A stretch of DNA of 64,000 bases, from assembly GCA_947652115.1 (NCBI GenBank), contig OX393571.1:14825860-14889859 (forward strand), given 5' to 3'. The position numbers and the translations under genes are program-made. Below are positions 1 through 12,256 of the stretch, piece after piece. Every line of letters begins with the position of its first letter. Positions within the stretch are counted from its first letter, which is position 1. Origin of the DNA: Blastomussa wellsi. Its lineage: Eukaryota > Cnidaria > Anthozoa > Scleractinia > Plerogyridae. The notes below the pieces were generated by a model that ran no database searches, was not told where the DNA came from, and worked only from the letters and a program-made list of their open reading frames with translations.

Positions 1-946
1 ATTGGCAGTTTATCCTCAGCAGCCTCCGATGACGAAACAGACAATTTTTCAGAGTCAGAACTTTTTCAATCCATTGTGGACACCTTGGAAAGACCGCAGT
101 CTCTATTGCTATCACCGAATTCTCTCTCCCCCAATAAAGAACTCAATCTTGATTGGTCCAGGTCGATAGAGGATTCCCCTCGAATGCCTCCTGTAAAGTT
201 AGCACTTGGAAAGAAGTGTCAGGAGATAATTGAACAGGAAGAAGCCGAAGCTGTTGCCAAGGCCATGGCTGTCTCTTCACATGACCATGGGCCTTCTAAG
301 ATAGCAAGCCTGGATTCTGGTGATGAAATGGTTATAATTTTTACTCAACCAGAGGTGAGACTGTCTCTCGATTGTATTCAGGGCTGTAATTAAGGGCCGT
401 AACCCGTAACACCTGTTACGGCTGAGTATGCTTGATTTTCCCTTGGTGCTACGGGTGAAATTACCTGTTGTTGATAGAATTTAACCACAAAGTAACAAGT
501 TTGCTACGGGTGTGGAGAACGAGGCTACAGGTGACACAAAACTTAATGACAGCCCTGGTATTCCTAATTTATTAATATTTTGACTTCTTTCTGATTGGTC
601 AATACAGTCCAATTTCTGGGGTAGTTATTTATTCTACGAGAGTTCAAATTTGTTGTATAAGTCAAATTTAATCTTTTCAATTTGTTCTTTTCTGGGACTA
701 TATCCGAGTTTAAAAGGTGTTGAAAGATACTGTCTGTCTTTTTGTTTGTGTGTCTGTTTTCAGTGGAAAATGAGGGCAGTCAAGCAAGTTCATTATTATC
801 TTGATATATTGAGGCACAAAAACCGATATAAGCATCTACTCCTAGCAAAACTGAAAAGCTATAATGGGTTTATTGGTGTTTTTCAATAATCAAACTGATA
901 TTTAATGGTAGTATAAGATTTATTTTATTTTATGCTTGATTCCCAT

Positions 947-984
<38 letters not shown>

Positions 985-3900
985 CGATTTAAAGTTGTTT
1001 TCTACTAACTGTTGTTTATCAACCCCAAATTTTACACAATGAATTCTTACTTGAACCCTACAAAAAATCCAGTCTTTCTCAGTCTCCTGGTTGCTGATTT
1101 TCATTTTGTTAAACCCGGTTTAGCCAAACAAATTTTGTTGTTGTGAATGGGGTATTGCTTAGAAAATATTGAGTTTGATTGTGTATCATGCACGTTGCAG
1201 TCTTTGGAAAAGGCAATCAACTCCAAACATTTGTACATGGAAGGAATTCATTGGAAGAAAGGAGAGCTGTTGGGGACTGGGGCATACTCATCTTGTTATG
1301 CTGTTAGGGATCTTATGAATGGATCACTTATGGCTGTCAAACAGGTATTCTTATACCATTTAATAACGTAAACAAGCAAAGAAAACCAATTCGGCAAAAG
1401 CGATGAGTGTGTCACCAAACAAAATGGTGTAATTCTCTTCTTGCACAAATCCCATAATACACCTCTTTTACCCCCCCCCCCTTCCCCCCCCCCCAAAAAA
1501 AAAATTGCATAATCATTGTTTGCCATTTCTCCTGGGACATGATCTCCCAAGGGAAATCTAAAACAATTCATATGCAAATTTTTGGGGGGTAGAAGCAGTG
1601 TATTATGGTATTGTGCAAGTAGAGAATGAACAGAACAATCGCCCTGCAAGTTGTTTATGAATCTTGGTACATTCCTGTGCAAAGCAACAAAGTGAAGTGA
1701 GAGAATGTGAACCACAACAGTGGTGTTTGTGGAATAGACCAATTCTGATATATTAATATTCTAACATGTCACCGAGGCTTGGGGGAATAAAACAAAAGAT
1801 TTTGTATCGAGGCTTAGGGATGAATAAATAATTTCTTTTGTTTTATTCCCCCAAGCCTTGGCGCCGTGTTAGAATTTTAATATATCAGAATTGGTCTATT
1901 GAACGCTGTTCAACAATATGGGAAAATGCTGGTTATAAATCCTATATGGCATAGAAACATTTAGATTTTGTCAGCTCATTGCCAAATAGTTTTGTGCCTC
2001 TTACAAGCCCCTATGGAGATAGGCTGCCCAATTATAACCCATCAAAAATCCCTTACCAAAAATTAATAATTGTATAAGCACAGAACTTAAATGTACCAGT
2101 ATTTTATGTTGTTGATTTCAAGTACAGTCATCATCATCATTGTTGTTGTCATCTTTGTCACTAATAATAATAATTAAATAACAATATATAATTATAATAA
2201 GAACCTTCCCAGAATCCTTTGCAGCTAGAAAATCGTCAATCCCAAATAACTTGGTCAGTTTGAGGGCAGCAAGACCCCCACGTTGTCTAGAAATAAGTCT
2301 TACCATAAACTAATTATTGTACAAGACTAAGGGCGATGACGTCATTGGTCACGTGACTTTGCTCACAAGTGCGTTTTTGCTCACTGTGACAAAATTATTT
2401 TGTTATTGAAAAAGCAGTCAACGTGGTTTGAAGCACAATGGTGTGAGCCATTTCGGACTGCTCGGGTACCGAACAAAATATAAATATTAAGGGGGCTATG
2501 CACAATTTTTCAAAAAGTGGGAGTCTGGGTACAAGTGCTATCTCGCGTTGCGTTAAACGCGAGGAAACAAAAATTTGGGTATTGGTAGATATTTTTATGA
2601 AATATACATTTTTGTCCTTTCTAATGCTGTGACGTCATCGGTCACGTGACCAGAACGGATCGAAGTTTAATATTTGCTTTTAAAGTTTACTAGAACCTTT
2701 CTCCAAGAATATTTTTAAGCGAAGTTAGAGTTTAATAAATAGTGTTTTAAAAAATGGCCATTATTACTTTTTCCTAAAAAAGTGCGGCAGTAGAAAATCT
2801 AGCTGAAAAGTTTGTCAGCTTCCTGGTCAACGACCATTTGAGCTAGCAACGAAAGAAAATTTTGCCAAAGGCCTGAATGTATGCTCTTAATGAAGGCGTT
2901 GTCAGTTTTTTAAAATTTTGATTGGTTTAGGAGGTGATCGATTCTTAAGATTTTTTTCAGAGGAGAGGGCCTGGAGGAGAGAACGAAAACGAGGCTATAA
3001 TTTCGCGCGCTTTTTGTTCACTGCGACGCCGCGCCACAAAGATTAGCCAGAAAAAAAAATCCAAGGACTGGACAACGGACTGGACTTGCATTTTCTTCAA
3101 ACGGAACTTTTGACGGGATTTTTTAATTATTATTGTTTTTTTTATGGCTGCTGTCTGCTCAGGGACAATGTTTACTTGAGAGGTAAGTTGATACAGATAG
3201 TTATTGCTGTTTGTTAAAAAACAAAACAAAAAAATAAGCGCGTTTGTGGTACACTTAAATGCACTTCCCACCCTCCCACCTAAAAAGTGTTGTTTAATAC
3301 TCTTGAAATTATAAAACTTAAACTAGAAGTTGCAGCAATGCGAATGAAATCAAATTAATGCTAACATTAAATGAATCAGTTTAAGTTGCTTAAGGCAACC
3401 GATGCAAGCTCAGAAATTTTACTAAATACGATATTTGAAGGTTAAAAACGTATCGTAAAGAGTGACTGAATAAATGATTACTTTATTTTCAACCGGAACT
3501 TAAAACTTAACACGTTACCTTCATTCGCACAGACATCAAAACTTTATTTTATACTGTCCATGAACTAAATTCCCTATTACAATCATAACAAAGTGTACAA
3601 TAAAGCCATTATTCAAAGTATTGGCCTAAGAAAAATAGTTGCGCATAAACAAATACTGGAACAGTTCGTGCTTTCAAATGGATTACCCTTAGAAATTACA
3701 CGATTCCGACACATAAGTTTAATTTGAGTGGCGAAACATTTTGTTGTATCTGAAAAATTACTGTACTACAAAAAACGTTTTCACAGTGGTTGTAATGCAT
3801 GGGGGTTCACATAATTTAATTCAATTTTTATAGAGCTAACAATTTTATGTCAAAGATTAGGCAGAAACGGAGAAAAGTTTTAAAATCACGGCTGTTTGTG

Positions 3901-6900
3901 CGAGTTCGTGTACGTGCGCGCTAAACGCGGAAAGTACCTAAACTTAATAACTCTGAAGACGTGAAGTACTTAAGTTTATGTCAAAACCGACCGAAGAACA
4001 GTCGGAAAAAAAAACAAAGAAAGATTAGCAAATAACTGTTTTAATAGATTTGGCAGTTTTACAACGTGTTATACGCTTCTGGTTTGTGGCCCCTGTTTAC
4101 AATGGTAGTCTGAGAAAAAACCTTTTTACAACGTTTAAATTGTAAGCCTAGCTTTCGGGTAAATTTCATTTGAATCTATTTTTGAAATTGAGGGGAAATT
4201 AAAATGTAATTTACTATAAGAATGGGTCCAACACAGAAATCCTGAAAACCTTCTTCACAAACAAACTGACGATAAACTTGAGTATAGGCTTAACTTCTTG
4301 CCGAGCCATACAAAAGTTGGGCACATAAACAAAGACAACGCTTATCTGGCTCATCGGTTGACCATAACTTTTTTGAAGAAAACGACTAAATAAAAAGTCA
4401 ACGGTAAATACCTTCTCCAATCGTCGAAAAGGCTACATCGGGCCACTGCGCAAATGGCACATACTTCGTCTTTAGTCATGCTCAAGCTCAAGCACGGCGG
4501 GAAAATTTATGTTGTCGAATGCAGTCGCGGCGCGAATACAATCCCTTTCATAACGCTTTAGATACATCCAAAAAAGCCGTCCATCAAGCCTTGATATAAT
4601 TCTTCCCAGAGTGGCCAGTTAAAAATAATTTCACACTCTAACACATCTTTCGGTGACCTAGTCGAAGTGGCGGAAGGAGAGTCGAGTCGAACGAGGTATA
4701 GCACAGCGTTGACGTGGACGTCGTTAATCCACTGACTTGATCTCAAGTTTTATGCTTCGGACTAGAAATTTTCCAGTACTTAGTTGAATTTGACGGCAAA
4801 TCTCCCATTTTGGCGACCATTTCAGCTTTTCACCACAGCTCTTTCACCACACAAATCTTTCACAGTCTAACACATCTTCAGGTGACCTAGTCGAAGTGGC
4901 GGAACGAGAGAGTCGAACGAGGAATCGCACAGCCTTCATGTGGTCTTTAATCCACTGACTTGGTCTAAGGGTTTATGACACAGGATCAACCAAAATTTCA
5001 AAATCATTTCACCGTTTTGAATGTAGTCAAATTTCGGACTAGAAATTTACCATTACTTTGTTAAACTTGACCGCAAATACCACTTTAGTGCTGTCGCAAG
5101 AAAACCGTCGCTTCGTTTCAGAAGGTCGATTCGCTTTCTGTGATTGGTTAAACAAAATGACGTGTGAATCGCGAGGTGTGGAGAATCTACGATTCGATGA
5201 AAAACATAGCGGGCAATGTCTTCCTTTGTAATTTTAACCAAAGAAAAAAATTGCAAAACATTTAATTTTTGGTTTATCGTGAACTAAAAAACTGTCAGAA
5301 AAAGAGCGGATAGGCGTGTTTTCAGAGCATCTCTCTCTCTCTCTCTCAACTAACACTTGTGATTTTTTGGTATGAATGAATTAATATGCAAAAACTAAAA
5401 AAGGTAAAAATAATAAAGAAAAATTGTCAACTATTTTCTCAAAGAAGTACAAATACACTTGCCTCGATCCAAGCCCACTCATAACAAATATCCACAAAAA
5501 TATGAATACAATACAATCTTCCGTCTGTACAACATTTAACCCCCAAATTTCTATACAACCATTTTTAATTTGTTTTAACATTTATATTAGCAAGCTCCGG
5601 CTTGCTGGCTCAGCAACAAATATCTTTCAAAACCATGAGAAGTTAAGTGAGAGAAACAATGTCTACAAGGTCTAAATAATAAGTCAGTAGTGGATGAATG
5701 GGTGGGGCAGGGGTTCTGAACCTTCATCTCATTGTACTTTTTTCTTCTGGTTCTACCCCTCACGTAGCAGTATCTACTTATGTCTTAACTTTGTTGGAGA
5801 GTCTAACAAAATTGTAAATTCAACACAGCTTATCATTGTTCTTACCACCTTGGGAATGCCACTTACACCTTTCCCTTTTTAACCTGCCATTCCTCTCCTA
5901 CATTTTTTCTCTGCAGTCCCCCCCCCGTACCTCTTCACCTCTTTGAAAAGTAAATCCTTTTTTTGTTTTAATCTCTGCAGGTGTGACTGTAATTTAATGA
6001 CAAATTTCCTGACGGATTATTTCTTTAGTTCAATCAATCAATCAATCAATCAATCAACGACTTTATTAATTTGTAGAAAATGACTAGCCGAAGGAATCTC
6101 GAGGGAATTGAGTTTTCATATTATGGGAGTCAGCGAACTAAAAGTCTCTAAGCCAAACATAAAGCTATTTGTAATGCACATAAGCTATATGCAAGTTAAG
6201 CAGAGTGATTTTAATGCTAATTAGAGTTAAATTCAGGCTAGCTAAATGGAATGGGATCGAATCATGTAAGCCATGCAAGGAAGAAATCCCTTACCTCAAA
6301 ACAAAGGTTAATCTCAAATCAACTAAGCAAGGAGTAGGCTTACCAGATTACTGTGCTAACTAGAGAGCAATTTAGGCTAACAAGTGTGTTATTTAGTTTA
6401 ACTGAAATGGCTTGCATGGCTTGCTGGCTTACAGATAAACCAGATCCAAAATTAACCAAAGAACAACCTTAAAATGAGCTTGGGATAAAATTATATTAGA
6501 AGAGTGCTATAAATATTCACTGTTATTATTGGGAATTGTGTGGCTGCAGAAAATATCTAAATTCACTATACACAGATACATACACTGCACACAGAAGGGA
6601 ATGAAAAAATATGGGGGGGGGGGGGGGGTGTGGAAGACCAAACCCTTAACTTTGTATCTATGTGTCAAGTTTTGAACAAGTTTTTTTTGGTACCGCAGAT
6701 TGCATTGATCAATTTCAAGAGGATTTTTTTTTTTTTTTTTTCATTTTCACGAAATATAGTGAACCGATAGACAAGTATTGTATTGTTACATGTAGGTCGC
6801 ATATTGACTAGGGGGCCAAGATATTTACCTTTTTAGGCATGATTGCCTTATATTCAGCATAAAATGACAAAAGACGTGGCAAAATTTAAACTATTTATAT

Positions 6901-7135
6901 TTCTTTTTTTTTTTGGTAGCCGCTTCAGTACACATCTATTATTTATATTTCTGTATTGTAACCATTTTCTCCATTTTTACTTTGCTTCAGTGTCGCCCCT
7001 GTAGAAGGTTAGTCATGTCTCGCCGTAATATATGGCATTAAAAGTTACCCTTTTCGGCCATCATTTTGTTTCTTTGCCTTATATCTACCTTTTTATGGGA
7101 TATATAATTATATATTGTTATTTCCGGTTTCACTT

Positions 7136-7190
<55 letters not shown>

Positions 7191-10100
7191 GGTTACGCTC
7201 ACACACCCCATCATACTATTTTTATGATAATTGTATATAGAATACAGACATTTTTATAATTTAATAATAATAATAATAACAGATAATAATAGTAATAATA
7301 ATGATAATAAATAGCAGATTATTGATCAATGGAATTAATATTGTAGTGAGTAATACAAGTTTTTTCAAAATTTGCTAGGTGTCTTTCTGTCGTAATTCAA
7401 CTGAGGAACAGAGTAAAGTAACACAGACTATTGAAGATGAAATCTCTCTTCTTGGGAGATTGCAACATCCACATCTTATTAAATGTTTGGGAGCAACAAA
7501 ACACACAGGACACTTCAACATATTTCTAGAATGGATGCCAGGTGGGACCTGTTAAATGACCTAGTTAAAAACTTGAGCTAAAAAATATAACTTTTATGGG
7601 AGGATCTGGCACTCAAAATTCTTGGGTTTAGAGCTCACCAGGCTTTTTTCTTTTGATCAGCACCAAGAACATGGAGTTGGTACTAACCGATTTGATGACC
7701 AAATTAAATGTGAATTTTTTTCATTTTCAGTTTGTTAGTTGGTGGGTACCGACTCCTGTGTACCTTGGGACTGGTACCGAGGTCCCACTTTCTAATGAGA
7801 AGCCTGACAGACGATGTTATGTATGTTATTCCTTTTCTTGTGTTTTGTTTTAGGTGGCTCGATCACAAACTTGCTAAGAAAATATGGTGCATTTGATGAA
7901 AAGATTGTCATAAGCTACACAAGACAGATTCTACAAGGAGTGGCTTATCTGCACCAAAATCAAGTGATCCACCGAGATATTAAAGGTAAATTAATTTGCT
8001 ACCTGCATTCACTAGCTTTTCTAATTTTTATTATTAACAAGGTGGAAAATAGGATAACCATTCCAAATTTTAGTAGTGGTTTTTATAATAATAGTGAACC
8101 TACATTATTGAACCCTATGAAGTGACTAGGGCTCCTACCCATCCCTACCCCTTCTAATGTAACGATAGACCATCGCATGGTTAGGGATAAGTGAAGCTGT
8201 ATTACTGTAAATGTAATTGACTGTTGTCCATTGGATGTGGGTGCACAGTGACCTTATTTGGTTTGTTCTCTTGTATCTGTATTGAATGGGTCATTGCATT
8301 ATGTACTTGGGCAAAACACTTTACTCTCACTGTGCCCCTCTCCATCCATGTGTATAAATGAGTACAAGTGAATTGTTGGGGTGACCTGACAGAATACGGG
8401 GTGCTGACCCTGCGATGGACTAGCATCCCATCCAGGGAGAGTAGAAATACTCCTGGCCATAGGCGTACAGCCAATTTTTTTCCAGGGGACGGTGAACCAT
8501 TTGCCCCAAAAAATCTCGCAGGTTGCCTTACCCAAATTTTCTCATGCTGCCCAAAAAATCTGATTTGCCAAAAGTTTGGAGGGGCTGCACCCCCCTGCCC
8601 CCCCCCCCCCCCCCAGCCTGTACGTTTACGCCTATGCTCCTGGCTGCTTCATGTTACAGAAACCGGCGGTAAGCACCGTCAGCTATGAGCCAGTGGACTT
8701 AAAGGAGCTACGTCGCGATATTTTGAGTTATTTCTTCGACAACCTAAATAGTTTGCTAAGGACAAAAAACACCAAAGGCGTGATACTAAACCAAAAAGGA
8801 ACAAGGATGGCTGAGGATAGAGAAGATTGAAACGGATTGGAAATGACGATTTTGAAAAATTTAGGCTAATTTTTTCAAAGTGCACGCACGATGACGTAGA
8901 TCCTTTAAAAGACTTTACTTTTTTTTTTTTACTTTGTCCATCGATATGATTTTGGCATTTATACTAACTATTATAGACTTGCCCCAAGTCGCTTGATTTT
9001 TCTTTGTATTGATGGACACAGTAGAGTTAGTTGAAAAAGATTGTTTTGAAATCGCGCGCGAAAAGACAAAATCACTTGGAAATCAAGCGCGAGAACATCG
9101 CGGAACGCACGAATGGCTCGGAACGAGCAACTTGTTTCACTTGCAGGAAATTGCTTCTGCCTGACGATTTTTGCCACGAAATGGCATTATTTCATTGGGA
9201 CTGAATTGGTTTCTTTTTTCTTATTGGCGTCATTGTCATATGCCGTGTGGCGAGACAAGTCGCTTGTTCCACGCCGCCATTTTGACTTTCAAGCCAGTGC
9301 GCGCCCTCCATATCCAGTGGTCTCCCTCGCCATTTTAATTCAGACCCATCCACGAAGCGAATCAAACGAGCGACTTGTAGCAAGTCTATAACTATTAGTA
9401 CAGGTCTGTTTTCTCTCATTTTCTTCTTTCTAGCCTGTGTGCAGCCGTCTTCTATTTCCTCACGTGGAAAATTCACTTTTCACTGCACGTGGGCTACTTC
9501 TTTCTGTTGTTATATCAAACTGATATATTTTTTACCATACAGGAGCAAATATCTTGGTGGATTCGTCAGGTCAGAACATTCGTATAGCAGATTTTGGTGC
9601 TGCAGCAAGGCTGGCAACTCAGATCACTGGTGCTGGGGAGTTTCAAGGGCAGCTTCTGGGAACGATCGCCTTTATGGCTCCTGAGGTGCGTAAGCTGTGT
9701 GTAAGCTGTTGGCCTTATCTGTTATTGCTTAACTTTTCACTCCCAACATACTCTGGTTGTCAAGACTTTTCTTGTGCGATTTTCGGTTCTTGAATGTCAG
9801 AAAAATCGTTCCATGCTTAACACAGAATTACTCTTACGGTAACCTCCTGCACTGAGTATGTTCTCTTGGTTCATCACACAGAGGAAGATTGCGTGACGTG
9901 CCAAAAGGAAGTCTGTGTACTGATGACATATCTTGAAAAGTTTAGCCTAAATTTTTCAATTGTTTCAATATCAATCCATTTCAATCTTCCTCATTCCAAG
10001 CCATCCTTGTTTATTTTTCCTCAGGAAACTATCATTAATTTTCTCAAGCCAGTTTTACATATTCCCAAAGTTGTCTTCATTCATGGTGATGTCTAAGCTC

Positions 10101-11476
10101 CTTTAATCGTGAATGAAGAATATGAAATAGACCAGCCTAGTCCCTAGGCATTCTACCTTTCCCGTTTGTCTGCATGAAGTCTGGGAACGAGCGAGTTCTC
10201 CTCGGTGACGTCACCGCTCACATTAGACTCCAGACTCCACTGAGCTGAGAACACCAAGGGACTAGTTTGGAAATAGATCATTTCTGTGTTCTCTTTTGGC
10301 TCAGTGTAAGTGTGAAACCATTCATATGAAAATGTTTTTTGCCTGTATGTTCATTTTCATGCAAAGCAAACTCATTTTGGTAAAAGAGAACTCGGAAATG
10401 GCCTATTCTCTAATACTTTTTGGAGGAGGAAAGTCTTCTTTCTATGTGTAGTCCTTGGAGAGTAGTGGGACAAATTCTGATCGTCAGAGCTTTGAACTTT
10501 CGCCATTTAAAGTACTTTAACTGGTTTGTCACATGACAGGTGTTGCGTGGAGAGAGCTATGGTCGAAGCTGTGATGTGTGGAGTGTAGGATGTGTTATTA
10601 TAGAGATGGCTGTCGGCAAACCGCCGTGGAACGCTCATGAGCATTCAAATCATTTGGCGCTTATCTTCAAGGTAGGGTGACGTGTTTCAAGTAATAATAT
10701 TCCTTACTCGTAACCTTACTTCTTACTTTTTGGTTTATAGTTGTTTATAGTGATCTTATGAAATATGTTATGAATATATTGAGAAGTTGAATTGTGTCTT
10801 TGTTACAATAAATCGCTGATCACAGTCTGTTACAGTCTTTCCCGTAAAACCGTGAACACCAGAAAAAATTTCTGGAATGTTTATTGTGTAGTAACCAATC
10901 GCAGCAAAGTTCAGAACACGCGAACAAACCTCAAAACCACAAACTAATGACCGCTGCTGTTTGCGGTTTAGTTTTCTCACACCTGATTGGCTTTTTCTTT
11001 GTAACATAAACATTTCTGGTGTTCACGGTTTTACGGGGAAGACTGTAAGTCATTTCGTATTCAAACCGCTTCTTGTTATGCCTTTTATGACAACCCCCCC
11101 CCCCCCCTTCCCCCTCCGCCATAGCATGAGCTTCCCCACCCAAAGCGTCTTACAAAGTTGAAAAGCCCAGGGCTTATAACTGGCAATTTATGGTATCCTC
11201 AAGGTGATTAATTTTCGACACGGCTTGTTACTGTTAAGGATAAAATTCAATGCTGGTTACTAAATTCAACGTGCTTTTCTACCAATTTTTGGCTTGAGTA
11301 ATCTCCAAAATATACTTTCTTCTTTGTAGATTGCCTGCGCGGAATGCCCACCCGACATTCCTGAAAATCTCAACCCAGCACTTCGAGACGTGTTGCTGAG
11401 GTGTTTAGAAGGCAAACAAGAGGAGAGAACGTCCGCCATGGAACTCCTTAGACATCCACTGTTTACTCAGATGTAG
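1..11476 (+). CDS. MAP3K1: MAP3K1 (MEKK1)-like MAP kinase kinase kinase, C-terminal part, 7 exons
   Basis: Ser/Thr kinase that phosphorylates MAP2Ks in JNK/ERK stress signalling. Coding exons: 1-354 (5' edge cut by the window), 1201-1344, 7379-7541, 7854-7985, 9543-9685, 10540-10671 and 11330-11476 (ends in TAG). They join in phase to 404 residues. Residues 1-118 are an acidic, Ser-rich linker with an [11 protein letters not shown] stretch like the human MAP3K1 pre-kinase region. The kinase domain runs from about 133 to 400: glycine loop GTGAYSSC at 143-150, catalytic Lys165 in MAVKQ, HRDIKGAN from 260, DFG at 281-283, GTIAFMAPE to 312, then the C-lobe with CDVWSVGC and KPPWN. The [15 protein letters not shown] segment is typical of MAP3K1. 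All catalytic residues are intact. The N-terminal RING/SWIM part lies outside the window. Family call very sure; orthology inferred. Confidence 0.93.
1733..1900. mobile_element. 168-bp foldback MITE, copy 1
   Basis: Near-perfect palindrome with ends AATAGACCAATTC and GAATTGGTCTATT. The arms pair over CGAGGCTTGGGGGAATAAAA and its complement. A second copy of exactly the same length is at 27546-27713. It lies in MAP3K1 intron 2. No target-site duplication could be fixed. Confidence 0.85.
2337..2357. promoter_or_regulatory. CRE plus E-box composite site, copy 1
   Basis: TGACGTCA (2337-2344, perfect CRE) is followed after 2 bases by GGTCACGTGAC (2347-2357), an E-box matching the TFEB/MITF-type CLEAR consensus. 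It is in MAP3K1 intron 2. Function is inferred from motif match only. Confidence 0.4.
2630..2650. promoter_or_regulatory. CRE plus E-box composite site, copy 2
   Basis: Same arrangement as at 2337: TGACGTCA, 2-base gap, GGTCACGTGAC. The sequence around the two copies is otherwise mostly different. Confidence 0.4.
4627..5090. repeat. Diverged tandem duplication, about 230 bp
   Basis: 4627-4807 and 4857-5087 share blocks such as GGTGACCTAGTCGAAGTGGC, TCGAACGAGG, TTAATCCACTGACTTG and TTCGGACTAGAAATTT in the same order. The second unit has an insertion of about 50 bases. Intronic (MAP3K1 intron 2), non-coding. Confidence 0.75.
5330..5347. repeat. (CT)n microsatellite
   Basis: Short uninterrupted CT tract in MAP3K1 intron 2. 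Confidence 0.8.
6028..6070 (-). repeat. (ATCA)n tract with retroelement-like 3' end
   Basis: Seven ATCA units followed by ACGACTTTATTAA. Read on the - strand this is an AATAAAGTCGT end plus a TGAT tetranucleotide tail, the usual shape of a LINE or SINE 3' end. The body would be 6070-6500, where no open frame is seen. Confidence 0.45.
7138..7320. repeat. (AAT)n microsatellite, two blocks
   Basis: A pure AAT run (7138-7190) and an interrupted one (7263-7313), just upstream of the third MAP3K1 exon in this window. Confidence 0.85.
8280..8462 (+). repeat. Dispersed SINE-like repeat, copy 1
   Basis: Contains ACACTTTACTCTCACTGTG and, downstream, GATGGACTAGCATCCCATCC. The same ordered blocks recur at 43150-43300 and, reversed, at 38966-39205, 50160-50365 and partly 60190-60290. 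No open frame. Class is inferred from size and dispersal. Confidence 0.65.
8690..8895 (+). repeat. Dispersed repeat with AACAAGGATGG core, copy 1
   Basis: Shares AAAAAGGAACAAGGATGG, GAAGATTGA and GACGGATT-type blocks with 32435-32700 and 36030-36180, and in reverse with 9933-10090. Non-coding, in MAP3K1 intron 4. Confidence 0.65.
8974..9388. mobile_element. Inverted-repeat DNA transposon with 9-bp target duplication
   Basis: Ends TAGACTTGCCCCAAGTCGCT and, inverted, TAGACTTGCTACAAGTCGCT. Both sides are flanked by TAACTATTA (8965-8973 and 9389-9397), an exact 9-bp duplication. 415 bp with no transposase, so non-autonomous. A 9-bp duplication suggests Mutator-like mobilisation (inference). It sits in MAP3K1 intron 4. 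Confidence 0.85.
9933..10090 (-). repeat. Dispersed AACAAGGATGG repeat, inverted copy
   Basis: The reverse complement matches the repeat at 8690-8895: CAAGGATGG, GAAGATTGAAA, then AAATTTAGGCTAA. It is in MAP3K1 intron 5. Confidence 0.6.
10131..10268. mobile_element. Foldback element with CTAGTCCCT / AGGGACTAG ends
   Basis: Inverted ends CCTAGTCCCT and AGGGACTAG. GAAATAGACC on the left and GAAATAGATC on the right may be a diverged target duplication. MAP3K1 intron 5. Confidence 0.55.
10830..11048. mobile_element. 219-bp MITE with inverted ends
   Basis: Ends TTACAGTCTTTCCCGTAAAA and, inverted, TTACAGTCTTCCCCGTAAAA; arms of about 40 bases with few mismatches. It lies in MAP3K1 intron 6. No transposase. 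Confidence 0.85.
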
Positions 11477-12256
11477 ACACTGCGAAGCACGCAGAACAGT
11501 TGCTTGAAGAATTTCACTCAACTTGAGCAAATGAGTGTGGCTCTTGTGTAAGTCGTGTTCGTGAGCGCCAGAAAGCGCGCGCAAACTCATCGAGAAACCC
11601 GAACAATTGCCGAGTCATTTGTCCAATAAGAAAACAGCACGAAGGTTACGTCAGAGTAACCGTGAGGTTACAGACTCTCAAGAAGTTCTTTTACATCCGC
11701 TATCTTACTGCGCCTTTTAATAACATGCAATCTCTGCTCGGTTCAACGGTTACGTTTTTTGCTGCCGCCAATCACGTCAGCGAAGTCCCAGGAAGTTCAG
11801 CTAGTTTGTAAGGTCAAAAGGTCACGTCTGTCGGTTGTGATGGGTAGATTTCAATCCATTTTTCTGCCGCCATAAGTTGAGTTTTCAACTTTTTTGAGTT
11901 TGCGTGTCAGTGAAAGGCTGGGTAAGCTCTCAGTTTATAGCCAACTGTTCGTGTAATTAACATGCATATTCATTTAACAAGAAATTATAAGTAAACAGTC
12001 TTAAGTGTAGCTGTATAAACTCTTATTATAACCTATATGCTATCTTGAGTAAAAATATCTATTTTATCTAAACGGTTTTTCTCTAGGACCTTTACCACAT
12101 CTTACAAACTCTCCAGAGCTAAAAGCTTTTCTTGCTAATGTAAATATAGCAACATTTTCTTGTGTACATACATATGAACTCTTTCTTAAAGATTTGTACG
12201 TGTTTTTGAGATGTATATCAAAATTATCTTTAGAAGTCTGTAACGTGTATTAAAGT
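11477..12256 (+). other. Downstream and probable 3'UTR region of the MAP3K1-like gene
   Basis: Non-coding sequence after the TAG stop. An ATTAAA near 12250 could be a poly(A) signal; no AATAAA is nearer. About 215 bases of it (11711-11925) are a copy of an inverted-repeat element that occurs again near 47.1 kb, so the UTR may carry transposon sequence. The true 3' end is not determined. Confidence 0.4.
11711..11925. mobile_element. Inverted-repeat element, copy downstream of MAP3K1
   Basis: AATAACATGCAATCTCTGC, then TTTTTGCTGCCGCCAATCA at the left and GAGTTTGCGTGTCAGTGAAAGG at the right. The same blocks, in reverse order and strand, make up the element at 47022-47292. Confidence 0.6.

Noticed and set aside
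9113..9391. Open frames on both strands over 9113-9476
   Set aside because: Most of this lies inside the 415-bp inverted-repeat transposon, and the frames are not related to transposases.
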